Source of the DNA: Acidimicrobiales bacterium | GTDB taxonomy: Bacteria > Actinomycetota > Acidimicrobiia > Acidimicrobiales > Ilumatobacteraceae | Reading direction: 5' to 3' | NCBI GenBank assembly: GCA_030833305.1 | Contig: JAURHL010000036.1 | Location: forward strand, 1 to 14,008 | DNA length: 14,008 nucleotides | Shown: piece by piece, positions 1 to 6,825 of the stretch | Layout of the letters: every line of letters starts with the position of its first letter | Position numbering within the stretch: the stretch's first letter is position 1 | The notes under the pieces: model-generated | Told to the model about the DNA's origin: nothing | What the model saw: the letters and a program-made list of their open reading frames with translations, nothing else | Database searches by the model: none | Position numbers and translations under genes: made by a program

Positions 1-251
1 GTGATGAACCCCACACCCGCGATCATCGCCACGGCACCCACGGCGGCACCCAGCATGACCGGCGCGCCGACGATGACAGCGCCGGCGACTCCCGGAAGAA
101 CCCCGTGAGCCAACGCATCGCCCACGAACGCCAATCCGCGAAGAACGACATAGGAACCCACGATGGCGCAGGCAACGGAGACGAGGACACCGGCCAGGAA
201 CGCCCGCTGCATGAACTCGTTGTCCAGGAACGGGTCGACCAGTTGCGACAT
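1..251 (-). CDS. znuB: Zinc/manganese ABC transporter permease (ZnuB/ABC-3 family), 3' end cut by window
   Basis: This is the N-terminal 83 residues of an integral membrane permease that would move Zn2+ or Mn2+ across the cytoplasmic membrane with the binding protein encoded just upstream. The visible part starts MSQLVDPFLD. It then has a hydrophobic helix at about residues 15-38 and the ABC-3 family hallmark FVGDALAHGVLPGVA at residues 42-56, followed by a second helix. The ATG at 251-249 lies 10 bp after the stop of the binding-protein gene, so the two are almost certainly one transcript. No ATPase gene lies between them, although ATPase genes often occur in such operons; it may lie beyond the window edge or elsewhere. 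Zinc is preferred over manganese because of the partner's His-rich loop and the upstream operator, but this is inference. Confidence 0.9.
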   Translation of the reverse strand, partial: MSQLVDPFLDNEFMQRAFLAGVLVSVACAIVGSYVVLRGLAFVGDALAHGVLPGVAGAVIVGAPVMLGAAVGAVAMIAGVGFI

Positions 252-261
252 CGCCGTGAGG

Positions 262-1185
262 TTATGACGACAGCGCGGAGACGATGGCGGATACCAATTC
301 GGTCATGAACGTGTCGTAGGTTCCGTCCTCGGGCAACAGATGAGTGTCCAACACGACGACCGTGGCACCGGTCTCGTCCGCGATCGCCTCGACCACCTGA
401 TCCGGAGTTCCGGCCTCGGAGAAGATCACGCCGACCTTCTCGGCCACGATCAGTTCCTTGAGGGACGACAATTCGCCGGCCGACACCTCGGATTCGCTCG
501 ACAGTCCGGGAATCACCGCCCCGACGAGAACGAAGCCGTAGGCCCGCGCCAGATACGCCAAGGACTCGTGCCCGGTCACGAGCTTGCGATCGTTCTCGTC
601 CAACGTTTCGACCGACCTGCGCAGATCGTCGTCGAGCGCCAGCAGTCGTTCGTACACCACCGAAGCCCGGTCGCCGACGTCGATTCCCGCTTCGGCGAGA
701 TCGTCACCCAGGGCCAAGGCAACCTCGGCCATCGCGGCGGCGTCGGTCCAGATGTGCGGGTCGCCATCGGCATGCTCATGCTCGGACTCGTCCTCTGAAT
801 GCGATTCACCGGACTCCTCCTCGGCGTGCTCGATCACGTCGACGTGATCGGCCGCCTCGAAGATGCGAACACCTCCGTCACGCGCCGCATCGATCGCCTC
901 GTCCAACGACTCCTCCAGATGCAGACCGTTGATCACCACGACGTCGGCGTCCGACAAGGCCTCGATCTCCTTGGGCGAGGCCTCCCAGCCGTGCGGGTCG
1001 ACACCGTTGGGCATCAACACCGTCACCTCGGCGGCGTCCCCCACGATCTCGGTGACCAGTGCGCCCAGGATCGGGGTGCTGACCACCACCGACCGTCGAT
1101 CCGATGTCTCGCCGTCGGATTCACCGCCACAGGCGGCCAGAGCCAGAACCGATACGACGATAAAGGAGATCCGACGCGACGTCAT
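262..1185 (-). CDS. znuA: Metal ABC transporter substrate-binding lipoprotein (ZnuA/TroA family)
   Basis: This is a 307-residue extracytoplasmic solute-binding protein (cluster A-I, TroA/ZnuA family) that captures Zn2+ or Mn2+ for the permease encoded downstream. Residues 1-18 form a signal peptide ending in a lipobox (L16-A17-A18-C19), so the mature protein is lipid-anchored at C19. The expected metal ligands are present in family context: H65 in DPHGWE, H144 in DPHIWTD, H206 in TGHESLAY and D280 in VVLDTH. Between the first two ligands, at about residues 120-144, is an acidic His-rich loop with five His before H144, typical of zinc-type ZnuA proteins. The ATG at 1185 sits 6 nt after a good -10 hexamer with no Shine-Dalgarno sequence, fitting leaderless translation. 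Manganese specificity cannot be excluded from sequence alone. Confidence 0.92.
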   Translation of the reverse strand: MTSRRISFIVVSVLALAACGGESDGETSDRRSVVVSTPILGALVTEIVGDAAEVTVLMPNGVDPHGWEASPKEIEALSDADVVVINGLHLEESLDEAIDAARDGGVRIFEAADHVDVIEHAEEESGESHSEDESEHEHADGDPHIWTDAAAMAEVALALGDDLAEAGIDVGDRASVVYERLLALDDDLRRSVETLDENDRKLVTGHESLAYLARAYGFVLVGAVIPGLSSESEVSAGELSSLKELIVAEKVGVIFSEAGTPDQVVEAIADETGATVVVLDTHLLPEDGTYDTFMTELVSAIVSALSS

Positions 1186-1220
1186 GAGTTTATGATAATG
1201 ATTCTCATTCGTGTTCGCAA
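1186..1220 (-). promoter_or_regulatory. Leaderless sigma-A-type promoter of the metal uptake operon
   Basis: On the minus strand a -35-like TTGCGA (1220-1215) is followed by a 17-bp spacer and a -10 hexamer TATCAT (1197-1192, 5 of 6 matches to TATAAT). Six bases (AAACTC) then lead directly to the ATG at 1185. Transcription would therefore start at or next to the A of the start codon, and no ribosome binding site is present. This is the arrangement of leaderless genes common in actinobacteria. Confidence 0.65.
1193..1213. promoter_or_regulatory. Zur/Fur-family operator
   Basis: The sequence TGATAATGATTCTCATTCG resembles the AT-rich palindromes bound by Fur-superfamily repressors, and in an actinobacterium next to ZnuA-type genes most likely Zur. 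The symmetric core is AATGA/TCATT centred on 1203 (core 1197-1209, mismatched only at the pair flanking the centre). It covers the spacer and -10 region of the minus-strand promoter, so a bound repressor would block transcription. Zur rather than Fur or a manganese regulator is inferred from the neighbour genes; the box alone does not decide. Confidence 0.65.
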
Positions 1221-1256
1221 CTCATCCGTGATCGCTCGCGGTTCGGACCACAGAAC

Positions 1257-1262
1257 TACCGT
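1257..1262 (+). promoter_or_regulatory. -10 hexamer of a probable leaderless promoter for the aminotransferase gene
   Basis: TACCGT fits the actinobacterial -10 pattern TANNNT and ends exactly 6 nt before the ATG at 1269, the same spacing as the divergent metal-operon promoter. There is no Shine-Dalgarno sequence ahead of the ATG. No convincing -35 element is seen, so the call rests on -10 fit and spacing. Confidence 0.4.
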
Positions 1263-1268
1263 TGCCCC

Positions 1269-2489
1269 ATGGCCTCCGCCTTCCTCCACCCCTTCGCCAA
1301 GCCCACCAAGAGCGACTTCATCACCCTCGTGAGGGGCCAGGGAGCGGTGGTCTACGACGACCGGGGAAACGAGTACATCGACGGCATGGCCAGCCTCTGG
1401 TACTGCGCCGTCGGCCACGGCCGTTCCGACATCGCCGCGGCCATCGGCCGTCAGGCCGGCACCCTGGCCGCGTATTCCACGTTCGACCCGTTCACCAACG
1501 CCCCCGCCGAGCAGCTGGCCGAGGTTCTGGTGGACATCGCCCCGATGGCGGACTCGCGGGTCTTTTTCACGTCGTCCGGCTCCGAGGCCGTCGACACCGC
1601 CATGAAGTTGTCGCGCCTGGCGCACATCCAGGCCGGTCATCCGGACAAGACCCTCATCATCTCGCGACAGCGCGGCTATCACGGCACCGCGTACGGCGGC
1701 ACCAGCGCCCAGGGCATCGCCCCCAACCGCGAGGGCTACGCGCCGTACGTGGGCGACGTGATGCAGGTACCCGCCGACGACGTGGAGGCGTTGGCGTCCT
1801 CGATGTCGCAACACGGTTCGACCATCGCCGCGGTGTTGGTCGAACCGCTCCAGGGTGCCGGCGGCGTGTACCCGCCCACCGAGGGGTATCTCGAGTCGGT
1901 TCGTCGCCTGTGCGATCAGCACGGCGCGCACCTCATCTACGACGAGGTGATCTCCGGATTCGGTCGGCTCGGCCAGTGGTTCGCCGCTCATCGCTACGAC
2001 GTGCGACCCGACATGGTGACCTTCGCCAAGGCCGTCACCTCCGGATACCAACCCTTGGGCGGAGTGTTCGTCGGCCCCGCGGTTCGCGCGGCCCTCGAGA
2101 GCGACCCGAACTTCTTCCTGCGCACGGGCTTCACCTACTCGGGTCATCCCACGGCGTGCGTGGCGGCGCTGACGAATCTCGACATCATGAAGCGCGAGGG
2201 ATTGGTGGCGCGGGCGCACCACGTCGGCGAGCGACTGGCGAGTGGCCTCAGAGCACTCGCCCACGATGGCTCGGTTGCGTCCGTGCGCGGAGATGGTGCG
2301 GTGTGGGCCGTCGGCCATCACCCGGGAGTGGACGCCTTCGCGGTGCGCGACGCGATGTTGCGCCACGGCGTGATCACCCGCGCCATCGGCACCGACACCA
2401 ACGCGTTCTGTCCGCCGCTCGTGATCCACGACCATCAGGTGGACCGGATCGTCGACGCCCTGGCTTCGGCACTGAAGGAAGTGGCATGA
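1269..2489 (+). CDS. Class III (fold type I) PLP-dependent aminotransferase, omega-transaminase type
   Basis: This 406-residue cytoplasmic enzyme would transfer an amino group between an amine or omega-amino acid and a keto acid through pyridoxal phosphate. The cofactor site is complete: phosphate-binding SSGSEA at 102-107, the ring-stacking aromatic Y138 in GYHG, D225 in YDEVISGFGR, and the Schiff-base lysine K254 in FAKAVTSGYQPLGG. GHPTACVAA at 292-300 supplies the second-subunit phosphate contact. Length is normal for the class, though slightly short. It is divergent from the metal operon, and its stop overlaps the next start as ATGA, so it is translationally coupled to the P450. Candidate substrates include beta-alanine/pyruvate-type, taurine or diamine partners; sequence inspection does not separate these. 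Confidence 0.9.
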   Translation: MASAFLHPFAKPTKSDFITLVRGQGAVVYDDRGNEYIDGMASLWYCAVGHGRSDIAAAIGRQAGTLAAYSTFDPFTNAPAEQLAEVLVDIAPMADSRVFFTSSGSEAVDTAMKLSRLAHIQAGHPDKTLIISRQRGYHGTAYGGTSAQGIAPNREGYAPYVGDVMQVPADDVEALASSMSQHGSTIAAVLVEPLQGAGGVYPPTEGYLESVRRLCDQHGAHLIYDEVISGFGRLGQWFAAHRYDVRPDMVTFAKAVTSGYQPLGGVFVGPAVRAALESDPNFFLRTGFTYSGHPTACVAALTNLDIMKREGLVARAHHVGERLASGLRALAHDGSVASVRGDGAVWAVGHHPGVDAFAVRDAMLRHGVITRAIGTDTNAFCPPLVIHDHQVDRIVDALASALKEVA

Positions 2490-3715
2490 GCGTCACCGAT
2501 CCCGCTCTCGCCGTCTTCACCCCGCTGGACCCGGCCTTTCGAGCCAACCCCTATCCGTTCTACGCCGCCCTGCGCGAACACGATCCCGTTCATCGCACGG
2601 GCGACGTGGTCATCCTCACCCGCTACGAGGACGTCGCGTACACGTTGCGCAGCAACGACTTCAGTCGTGACATCGAAGCGAACGGCAACGAGCCGACCGA
2701 TCCGTTGTCGCGGGCCAAGCGCGAGCGACGTCGCAGTCGTAATTCGTCCAAGACCATCTTGAACCTGGATCCGCCCGACCACACGCGACTGCGACGTCTG
2801 GTGAGCAAGGCGTTCACCCCCTCCTCCATCGAGAACCTGCGTCCGCGGGTACAGCATCTCGTGGACGACGTGCTCGACCGCGCCCACGCTCGTGGTGGAA
2901 TGGAACTGATCGACGAGCTGGCCTTCCCCATCCCGTTCCAGGTCATCTCCGATCTGCTCGACATGCCCGTCGATCGGGCCGACGAGTTGCGCGACTGGAG
3001 CCAGGTCATCACGTTCGCCCTCGAACCCGCCTCCACGATGGAGGACCTGGCCGAGGTCGACAAGGCGTTCGGCCAACTGATCCCCTACCTGTTCGAGATC
3101 ATCGAGGACCGTCGTCGACACCCCGGCGACGACTTGCTGTCGGCCCTCATCGCGGTCGAGGACGACGGCGACAATCTGGACGCGGCCGAACTGATCTCGT
3201 TCGTGGTCCTGTTGTACATCGCCGGTCACGAGACGACCGTGAACCTCATCGGCAACTCGGTGAACGCGTTGCTGAAGCACCCCGACCAACTGTCGGCTTG
3301 GTACCAGAACCCGGATCTCGGCGTTCGCGCGATCGACGAACTACTGCGTTTCGACGGCCCGGTGCAGCAAACGGTCCGAGTACCCATGGTTCCCGTCCAC
3401 TACGAGACCGCCGCCGGCCGTGTCACCGTCGAACCCGGCACCGTCGTCACCACCGTGCTCGGTGCGGGCAATCATGATCCGTCGATGTTCGACGTACCCG
3501 GTCGACTGATGCTCGATCGCGCGAACGCCGGGCGCCACCTGGCATTCGCCGCCGGCATTCACTACTGCCTCGGATCGAACCTGGCCAAACTCGAAGCCGA
3601 AGTGGCGGTGGGTTCACTCGTGCGCCGTTTCCCGACCATGCGCTCGGTCGGTGACATCACCTGGCGCGACCGACTCACCATTCGCGGAGTCGATCGACTC
3701 GGCCTCGAGTTCTGA
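2486..3715 (+). CDS. Cytochrome P450 (bacterial class I type), P450-1
   Basis: This is a 409-residue soluble haem monooxygenase, expected to insert oxygen into a hydrophobic substrate using electrons from a ferredoxin and reductase. Visible hallmarks are the I-helix oxygen-activation motif AGHETT (246-251), the K-helix ExxR (E285-R288, in DELLR), and the haem loop FAAGIHYCLG, with C361 as the thiolate ligand. There is no membrane anchor and length is typical. The ATG at 2486 overlaps the aminotransferase stop by 4 bases, with AAGGA at 2475-2479 as ribosome binding site. It is clearly less similar to the other two P450s in the window than they are to each other: AGHETT instead of AGNETT, and a different C-terminus. 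The pairing with an aminotransferase suggests oxidation and amine exchange on one substrate, but that is inference. Confidence 0.93.
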   Translation: MSVTDPALAVFTPLDPAFRANPYPFYAALREHDPVHRTGDVVILTRYEDVAYTLRSNDFSRDIEANGNEPTDPLSRAKRERRRSRNSSKTILNLDPPDHTRLRRLVSKAFTPSSIENLRPRVQHLVDDVLDRAHARGGMELIDELAFPIPFQVISDLLDMPVDRADELRDWSQVITFALEPASTMEDLAEVDKAFGQLIPYLFEIIEDRRRHPGDDLLSALIAVEDDGDNLDAAELISFVVLLYIAGHETTVNLIGNSVNALLKHPDQLSAWYQNPDLGVRAIDELLRFDGPVQQTVRVPMVPVHYETAAGRVTVEPGTVVTTVLGAGNHDPSMFDVPGRLMLDRANAGRHLAFAAGIHYCLGSNLAKLEAEVAVGSLVRRFPTMRSVGDITWRDRLTIRGVDRLGLEF

Positions 3716-3716
3716 C

Positions 3717-4535
3717 TCAGCGTCGAATGCGACCCGGGTACGCCGGAGCCAGATTGCCGTTCTCGTCGCGGACGTCGAATTGCTCCGAGATGTCCTCGAC
3801 CCACTGGATCGTTCCCGAGCGCTCCATCAGATCCGGTGCCACCGCCAGAGCGGCGATGGCGCGACCGACACCGAGCGTCGTTTGCGCCGTCGAGAGGTCG
3901 CTACCCCGCTTGCCCGCCCACTCCAGGATGAACTCGGTGGCCACGGAACCCGGGTAGATCGAACAGCACGCGATGCCCTTGGGCTTCAGTTCGAGGGCCA
4001 TGTCGGCGCTCAAGCGATCGAGGCCGGCCTTGCCGGCTCCGTACGAAGAACTGAAGTGGTACGAACTGCCGCCGGGTGACGACACGTTCATGATGGATCC
4101 GCCGGGGCCACCCTCGAACAGCAGCGGCGCCGCGTGCCACGACGCGACGTAATGCGCGCGCAGACCGATGCCCACCTGATCGTCCCAGATGCTGATCGGG
4201 TGTTCCCAGAATCCTCCGCCCCACGCGGGCGGGTCGGGAATCTTGTAGACGTTGTTCACCAACACGTGGATCTTGCCCGCCTCGGTGCGCACGCGATCGA
4301 ACAGCTCGGCGATCTGGCGGTCGTCACCGTGATCGACCTTCACGGGAATTCCGACGCCTCCGGCGTCGTTCACCATTTTCGCGGTCGTGTCGATGGTGAG
4401 CGGTCCGTCGCCGGTGTTGCGACCGGTGATGTAGACCGTGGCACCCATTTCGCCCAGGGCGATGGCCGTTCCCCGACCGATGCCGCGGCTGGATCCGGTG
4501 ACGACGGCGACCTTGCCGCTCAAACGGCCGCTCAC
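3717..4535 (-). CDS. Short-chain dehydrogenase/reductase, DHRS1-like
   Basis: This 272-residue NAD(P)-dependent oxidoreductase of the classical SDR family interconverts an alcohol and a carbonyl. The cofactor motif TGSSRGIG is at 13-20, a variant NNV replaces the usual NNAG at 94-96, and the catalytic set is S152, Y165 and K169 (YGAGK). The stretches GATVYITGR, FWEHP...WDD and GLRAHY recall the DHRS1-like branch. The start is a GTG at 4535-4533 that overlaps the P450-2 stop as GTGA; an ATG is lacking at this position and the N-terminus (VSGRLSGKVAVVTG) has the expected SDR length. It is the last gene of its operon. Its stop lies 1 bp from the convergent stop of P450-1, so there is no room for a conventional terminator. 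It probably oxidises the P450 product. Confidence 0.92.
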   Translation of the reverse strand: MSGRLSGKVAVVTGSSRGIGRGTAIALGEMGATVYITGRNTGDGPLTIDTTAKMVNDAGGVGIPVKVDHGDDRQIAELFDRVRTEAGKIHVLVNNVYKIPDPPAWGGGFWEHPISIWDDQVGIGLRAHYVASWHAAPLLFEGGPGGSIMNVSSPGGSSYHFSSSYGAGKAGLDRLSADMALELKPKGIACCSIYPGSVATEFILEWAGKRGSDLSTAQTTLGVGRAIAALAVAPDLMERSGTIQWVEDISEQFDVRDENGNLAPAYPGRIRR

Positions 4536-5803
4536 TTGGACACCTTGGCCGGGGTGAACTCGATCTCGAGGTCGGTGAGGCCGCGCAACATGAAGCTGGG
4601 AAAGTACTCGAACTTGTTGTTCGACGTGAGAGAGATGGTGTCGAGCCGCTTCGACAGCTCCTCGGCCGCCACCTTGCCCTCGAGCCGCGAGAGGTTCGCT
4701 CCGAGACAGAAGTGGATGCCCTTTCCGAAGGCCAGGTTGTCGCGCAGGTGCTCGCGATCGGGATCGAAGGCATCGGGCTCGTCGTACAGATCCTCGTCCC
4801 GATTGGCCGAGGCGAACACGATGATGATGCGCTGACCCTTCTTCAGGTCGACGCCACCGAGCGTGGTGTCCTTGGTGACGACGCGCCACATTCCCTGGGT
4901 CGGGGTGGACAGCCGCAACGTCTCCTCCATCACGCGTTCCGCGCGACTCGGGTCGGCCTTCAACTTCGCCCACTCGTCGGGGTTCTCGGCCAGCAAGCGG
5001 ATCATCTCGGTGAGCGTCTTGGTGGTGGTCTCGTTTCCGGCCACCAGGAGCTGCTGGACGATGCTCAGCATCTCGGGCATGTCGAGCTGGCGATTGTCGG
5101 TGACCTCGGGATCGTCGTCGTCGATGGTGGCGTTCAGCAGGTTCGTCAGCAGATCGTCCTGCGGGTTCGTGCGACGCAGTTCCAACTGCTCGGCGAAGTA
5201 GTGCTGGAATTCGTTCACGCCGTACTCGGCCTTGATGCGATCGTCGATCGAGATGTTGGTTCCGATACCCGCGATGGAGTCGTCGGACCAACGCTTGAAA
5301 TCGGCCAAACGGTCGTCGGGAACGTTCAGGGCCTTGGCGATCACGCGCACCGGCAGCGGCACCGCGAACTCCTTCACGAACTCGATACGCCCCTTGTCGA
5401 TCCAGGACTCGATGAGTCCCACGGTGATCTCGCGCACCACCGGCTCCATCTCGGCGATGACCTTGGGGTGGAACGCCCGCGAGACCAATCGGCGATATCG
5501 CGTGTGCTCGGGCTGGTCGGCCGTGAGCATCGTGGGTACGCGCGGGTAACCCTTCGACATCACCTCGGCGAACCGTTCGCGCTCGGGGCCGCTGAGCGGC
5601 ATGCCCGCACCACCGAACATCGACGAGAACGTCTGGGGGTCGCGCAGAACCTGCATCACCAGATCGTGCTTGGTGACCATGTGCACCCCGATGCTGGCCA
5701 CCGCGTGCACGGGAGCCTCCTCGCGCATCTTGGCGTAGTGCGGGAACGGACACTGTTGCGTGGTGGGATCGAAGGGATTGAAGTTGGAAATGTCGACGCT
5801 CAT
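4532..5803 (-). CDS. Cytochrome P450 (bacterial class I type), P450-2
   Basis: This is a 423-residue soluble P450 monooxygenase. It has the I-helix motif AGNETT (255-260), ExxR at E294-R297 (EETLR) and the haem loop FGKGIHFCLG, with C366 as axial ligand. It is closely related to P450-3 in this window: both share FKRWSDD, VAGNETTT, FASANRD and a C-terminal F.LRGLT block, so they are probably diverged paralogues. The ATG at 5803 has a good GGAGAAA ribosome binding site at 5813-5807. It is co-transcribed with the LLM oxidoreductase upstream and overlaps the SDR start downstream (GTGA). No ferredoxin or ferredoxin reductase is encoded nearby. Substrate is unknown; steroid, terpenoid or alkyl-chain oxidation are all possible. 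Confidence 0.94.
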   Translation of the reverse strand: MSVDISNFNPFDPTTQQCPFPHYAKMREEAPVHAVASIGVHMVTKHDLVMQVLRDPQTFSSMFGGAGMPLSGPERERFAEVMSKGYPRVPTMLTADQPEHTRYRRLVSRAFHPKVIAEMEPVVREITVGLIESWIDKGRIEFVKEFAVPLPVRVIAKALNVPDDRLADFKRWSDDSIAGIGTNISIDDRIKAEYGVNEFQHYFAEQLELRRTNPQDDLLTNLLNATIDDDDPEVTDNRQLDMPEMLSIVQQLLVAGNETTTKTLTEMIRLLAENPDEWAKLKADPSRAERVMEETLRLSTPTQGMWRVVTKDTTLGGVDLKKGQRIIIVFASANRDEDLYDEPDAFDPDREHLRDNLAFGKGIHFCLGANLSRLEGKVAAEELSKRLDTISLTSNNKFEYFPSFMLRGLTDLEIEFTPAKVSK

Positions 5804-5829
5804 CGGTTTCTCCGTGTCATTTGGTGTCG

Positions 5830-5860
5830 GGGTTCGTCACTTGGTTGGGTTCGTCACTTG
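5830..5860. repeat. 14-bp tandem direct repeat spanning the LLM stop codon
   Basis: GGGTTCGTCACTTG occurs at 5830-5843 and again at 5847-5860, a 17-bp period. On the minus strand each copy carries AAGTGA, so the LLM stop codon and its context have been duplicated, leaving a second copy in the gap before P450-2. It looks like a small slippage duplication rather than a regulatory site. Confidence 0.7.
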
Positions 5861-6825
5861 CCGGTGAGTCGTTCGACGACGGGACCGACCGCGTCGATCA
5901 CCGACGCCCCGAACGACACGTAGCTGATACCGAAGCGCTCGCGTCGCTCGACGATGCGGTCGCAGATCTCGTCGATCGAACCGATCAACGCGTTGGGGTG
6001 CTCGGCCAACACCTCCGGCGTCATGCCGAACATGGGGGCCATCTTCGCGCGGGTTCCCTCACCATCCGGGGTGACGATGGTGAAGTACGCGGCGATCTCG
6101 ATCTCGATGTCGGAGAAACGGCTACCCGCGCCCTCTTTCACCCACTGGATCTTCTGGTCGGTCAATTCGGCCGTCGAGGACCCGATGCCGTCGGGACCCA
6201 ACTTGCCCGAGGAGTTGTTGAAGTTGAGGCTCACGATGTCGGCTTCGCGACCCGCGATGGTGAGCACGCGCTTGGCGCCGCCACCGATCATCAACGGCGG
6301 ACCCGGCTTGCGCACCGGCTTGGGAACCGCCTCGAAGCCGACCGCGTGAACGTGACGACCGTCGATGTTCAGTTCGCCGTCGGCGAAGGAGGCCCGCAAC
6401 AGGCCGATGACTTCCTCCATGCGGTCGATGCGCACACCCGCCTTGTCGAACGGGATGCCCATCGCCTCGTACTCGTTCTGCAACCAGCCGGCGCCGATGC
6501 CCAATTCCAGGCGTCCCTCGGAGAAGAAATCGAGGGTGGCGGCTTCCTTGGCCAGCATCACCGGATTGCGATAGTCGACGCACAACACGCGACAACCGAC
6601 CTTGATGGTCTCGGTCGCCTCGGCGGCCACCGCCATGGCCGGAATGGCCGCCACGGTCTGCACGGGGTGACCGGTGGCGTTCAACGCCGGGCCCGGTCCG
6701 ATGACGTGATCGGCCAGATGGAACGAGGAGAACCCCATCGACTCGGCCTTGCGGGCCAGATCGCGCCAATCCTTGGCCGATGCCGGTGCGTAGGCCTGCA
6801 ATCCGAAGCGGAACGGCTTGCTCAT
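5854..6825 (-). CDS. LLM-class F420-dependent oxidoreductase
   Basis: This 323-residue protein has the luciferase-like monooxygenase TIM-barrel fold, of the type that in actinobacteria usually uses coenzyme F420. Supporting segments are FRFGLQAYAP at 5-14, the active-site region FHLADHVIGPG (H40), the core DFFSEGRLELGIGAGW at 99-114 and PPLMIGGG at 176-183. It resembles the MSMEG_2516-type subfamily, but that assignment is from memory of the pattern. The ATG at 6825 was chosen over upstream in-frame starts because it begins the conserved domain, has GGAGGTG 5 nt upstream, and overlaps the stop of the preceding gene as ATGA. It probably performs a hydride-transfer step, such as alcohol oxidation or ene reduction, on the substrate shared by this operon. 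F420 rather than FMN is inferred. Confidence 0.88.
   Translation of the reverse strand: MSKPFRFGLQAYAPASAKDWRDLARKAESMGFSSFHLADHVIGPGPALNATGHPVQTVAAIPAMAVAAEATETIKVGCRVLCVDYRNPVMLAKEAATLDFFSEGRLELGIGAGWLQNEYEAMGIPFDKAGVRIDRMEEVIGLLRASFADGELNIDGRHVHAVGFEAVPKPVRKPGPPLMIGGGAKRVLTIAGREADIVSLNFNNSSGKLGPDGIGSSTAELTDQKIQWVKEGAGSRFSDIEIEIAAYFTIVTPDGEGTRAKMAPMFGMTPEVLAEHPNALIGSIDEICDRIVERRERFGISYVSFGASVIDAVGPVVERLTGK

Noticed and set aside
3707..3718. GAGT-TCTG-ACTC between the convergent P450-1 and SDR stops as a bidirectional terminator
   Set aside because: A 4-bp stem without a T-tract is too weak to support the call.
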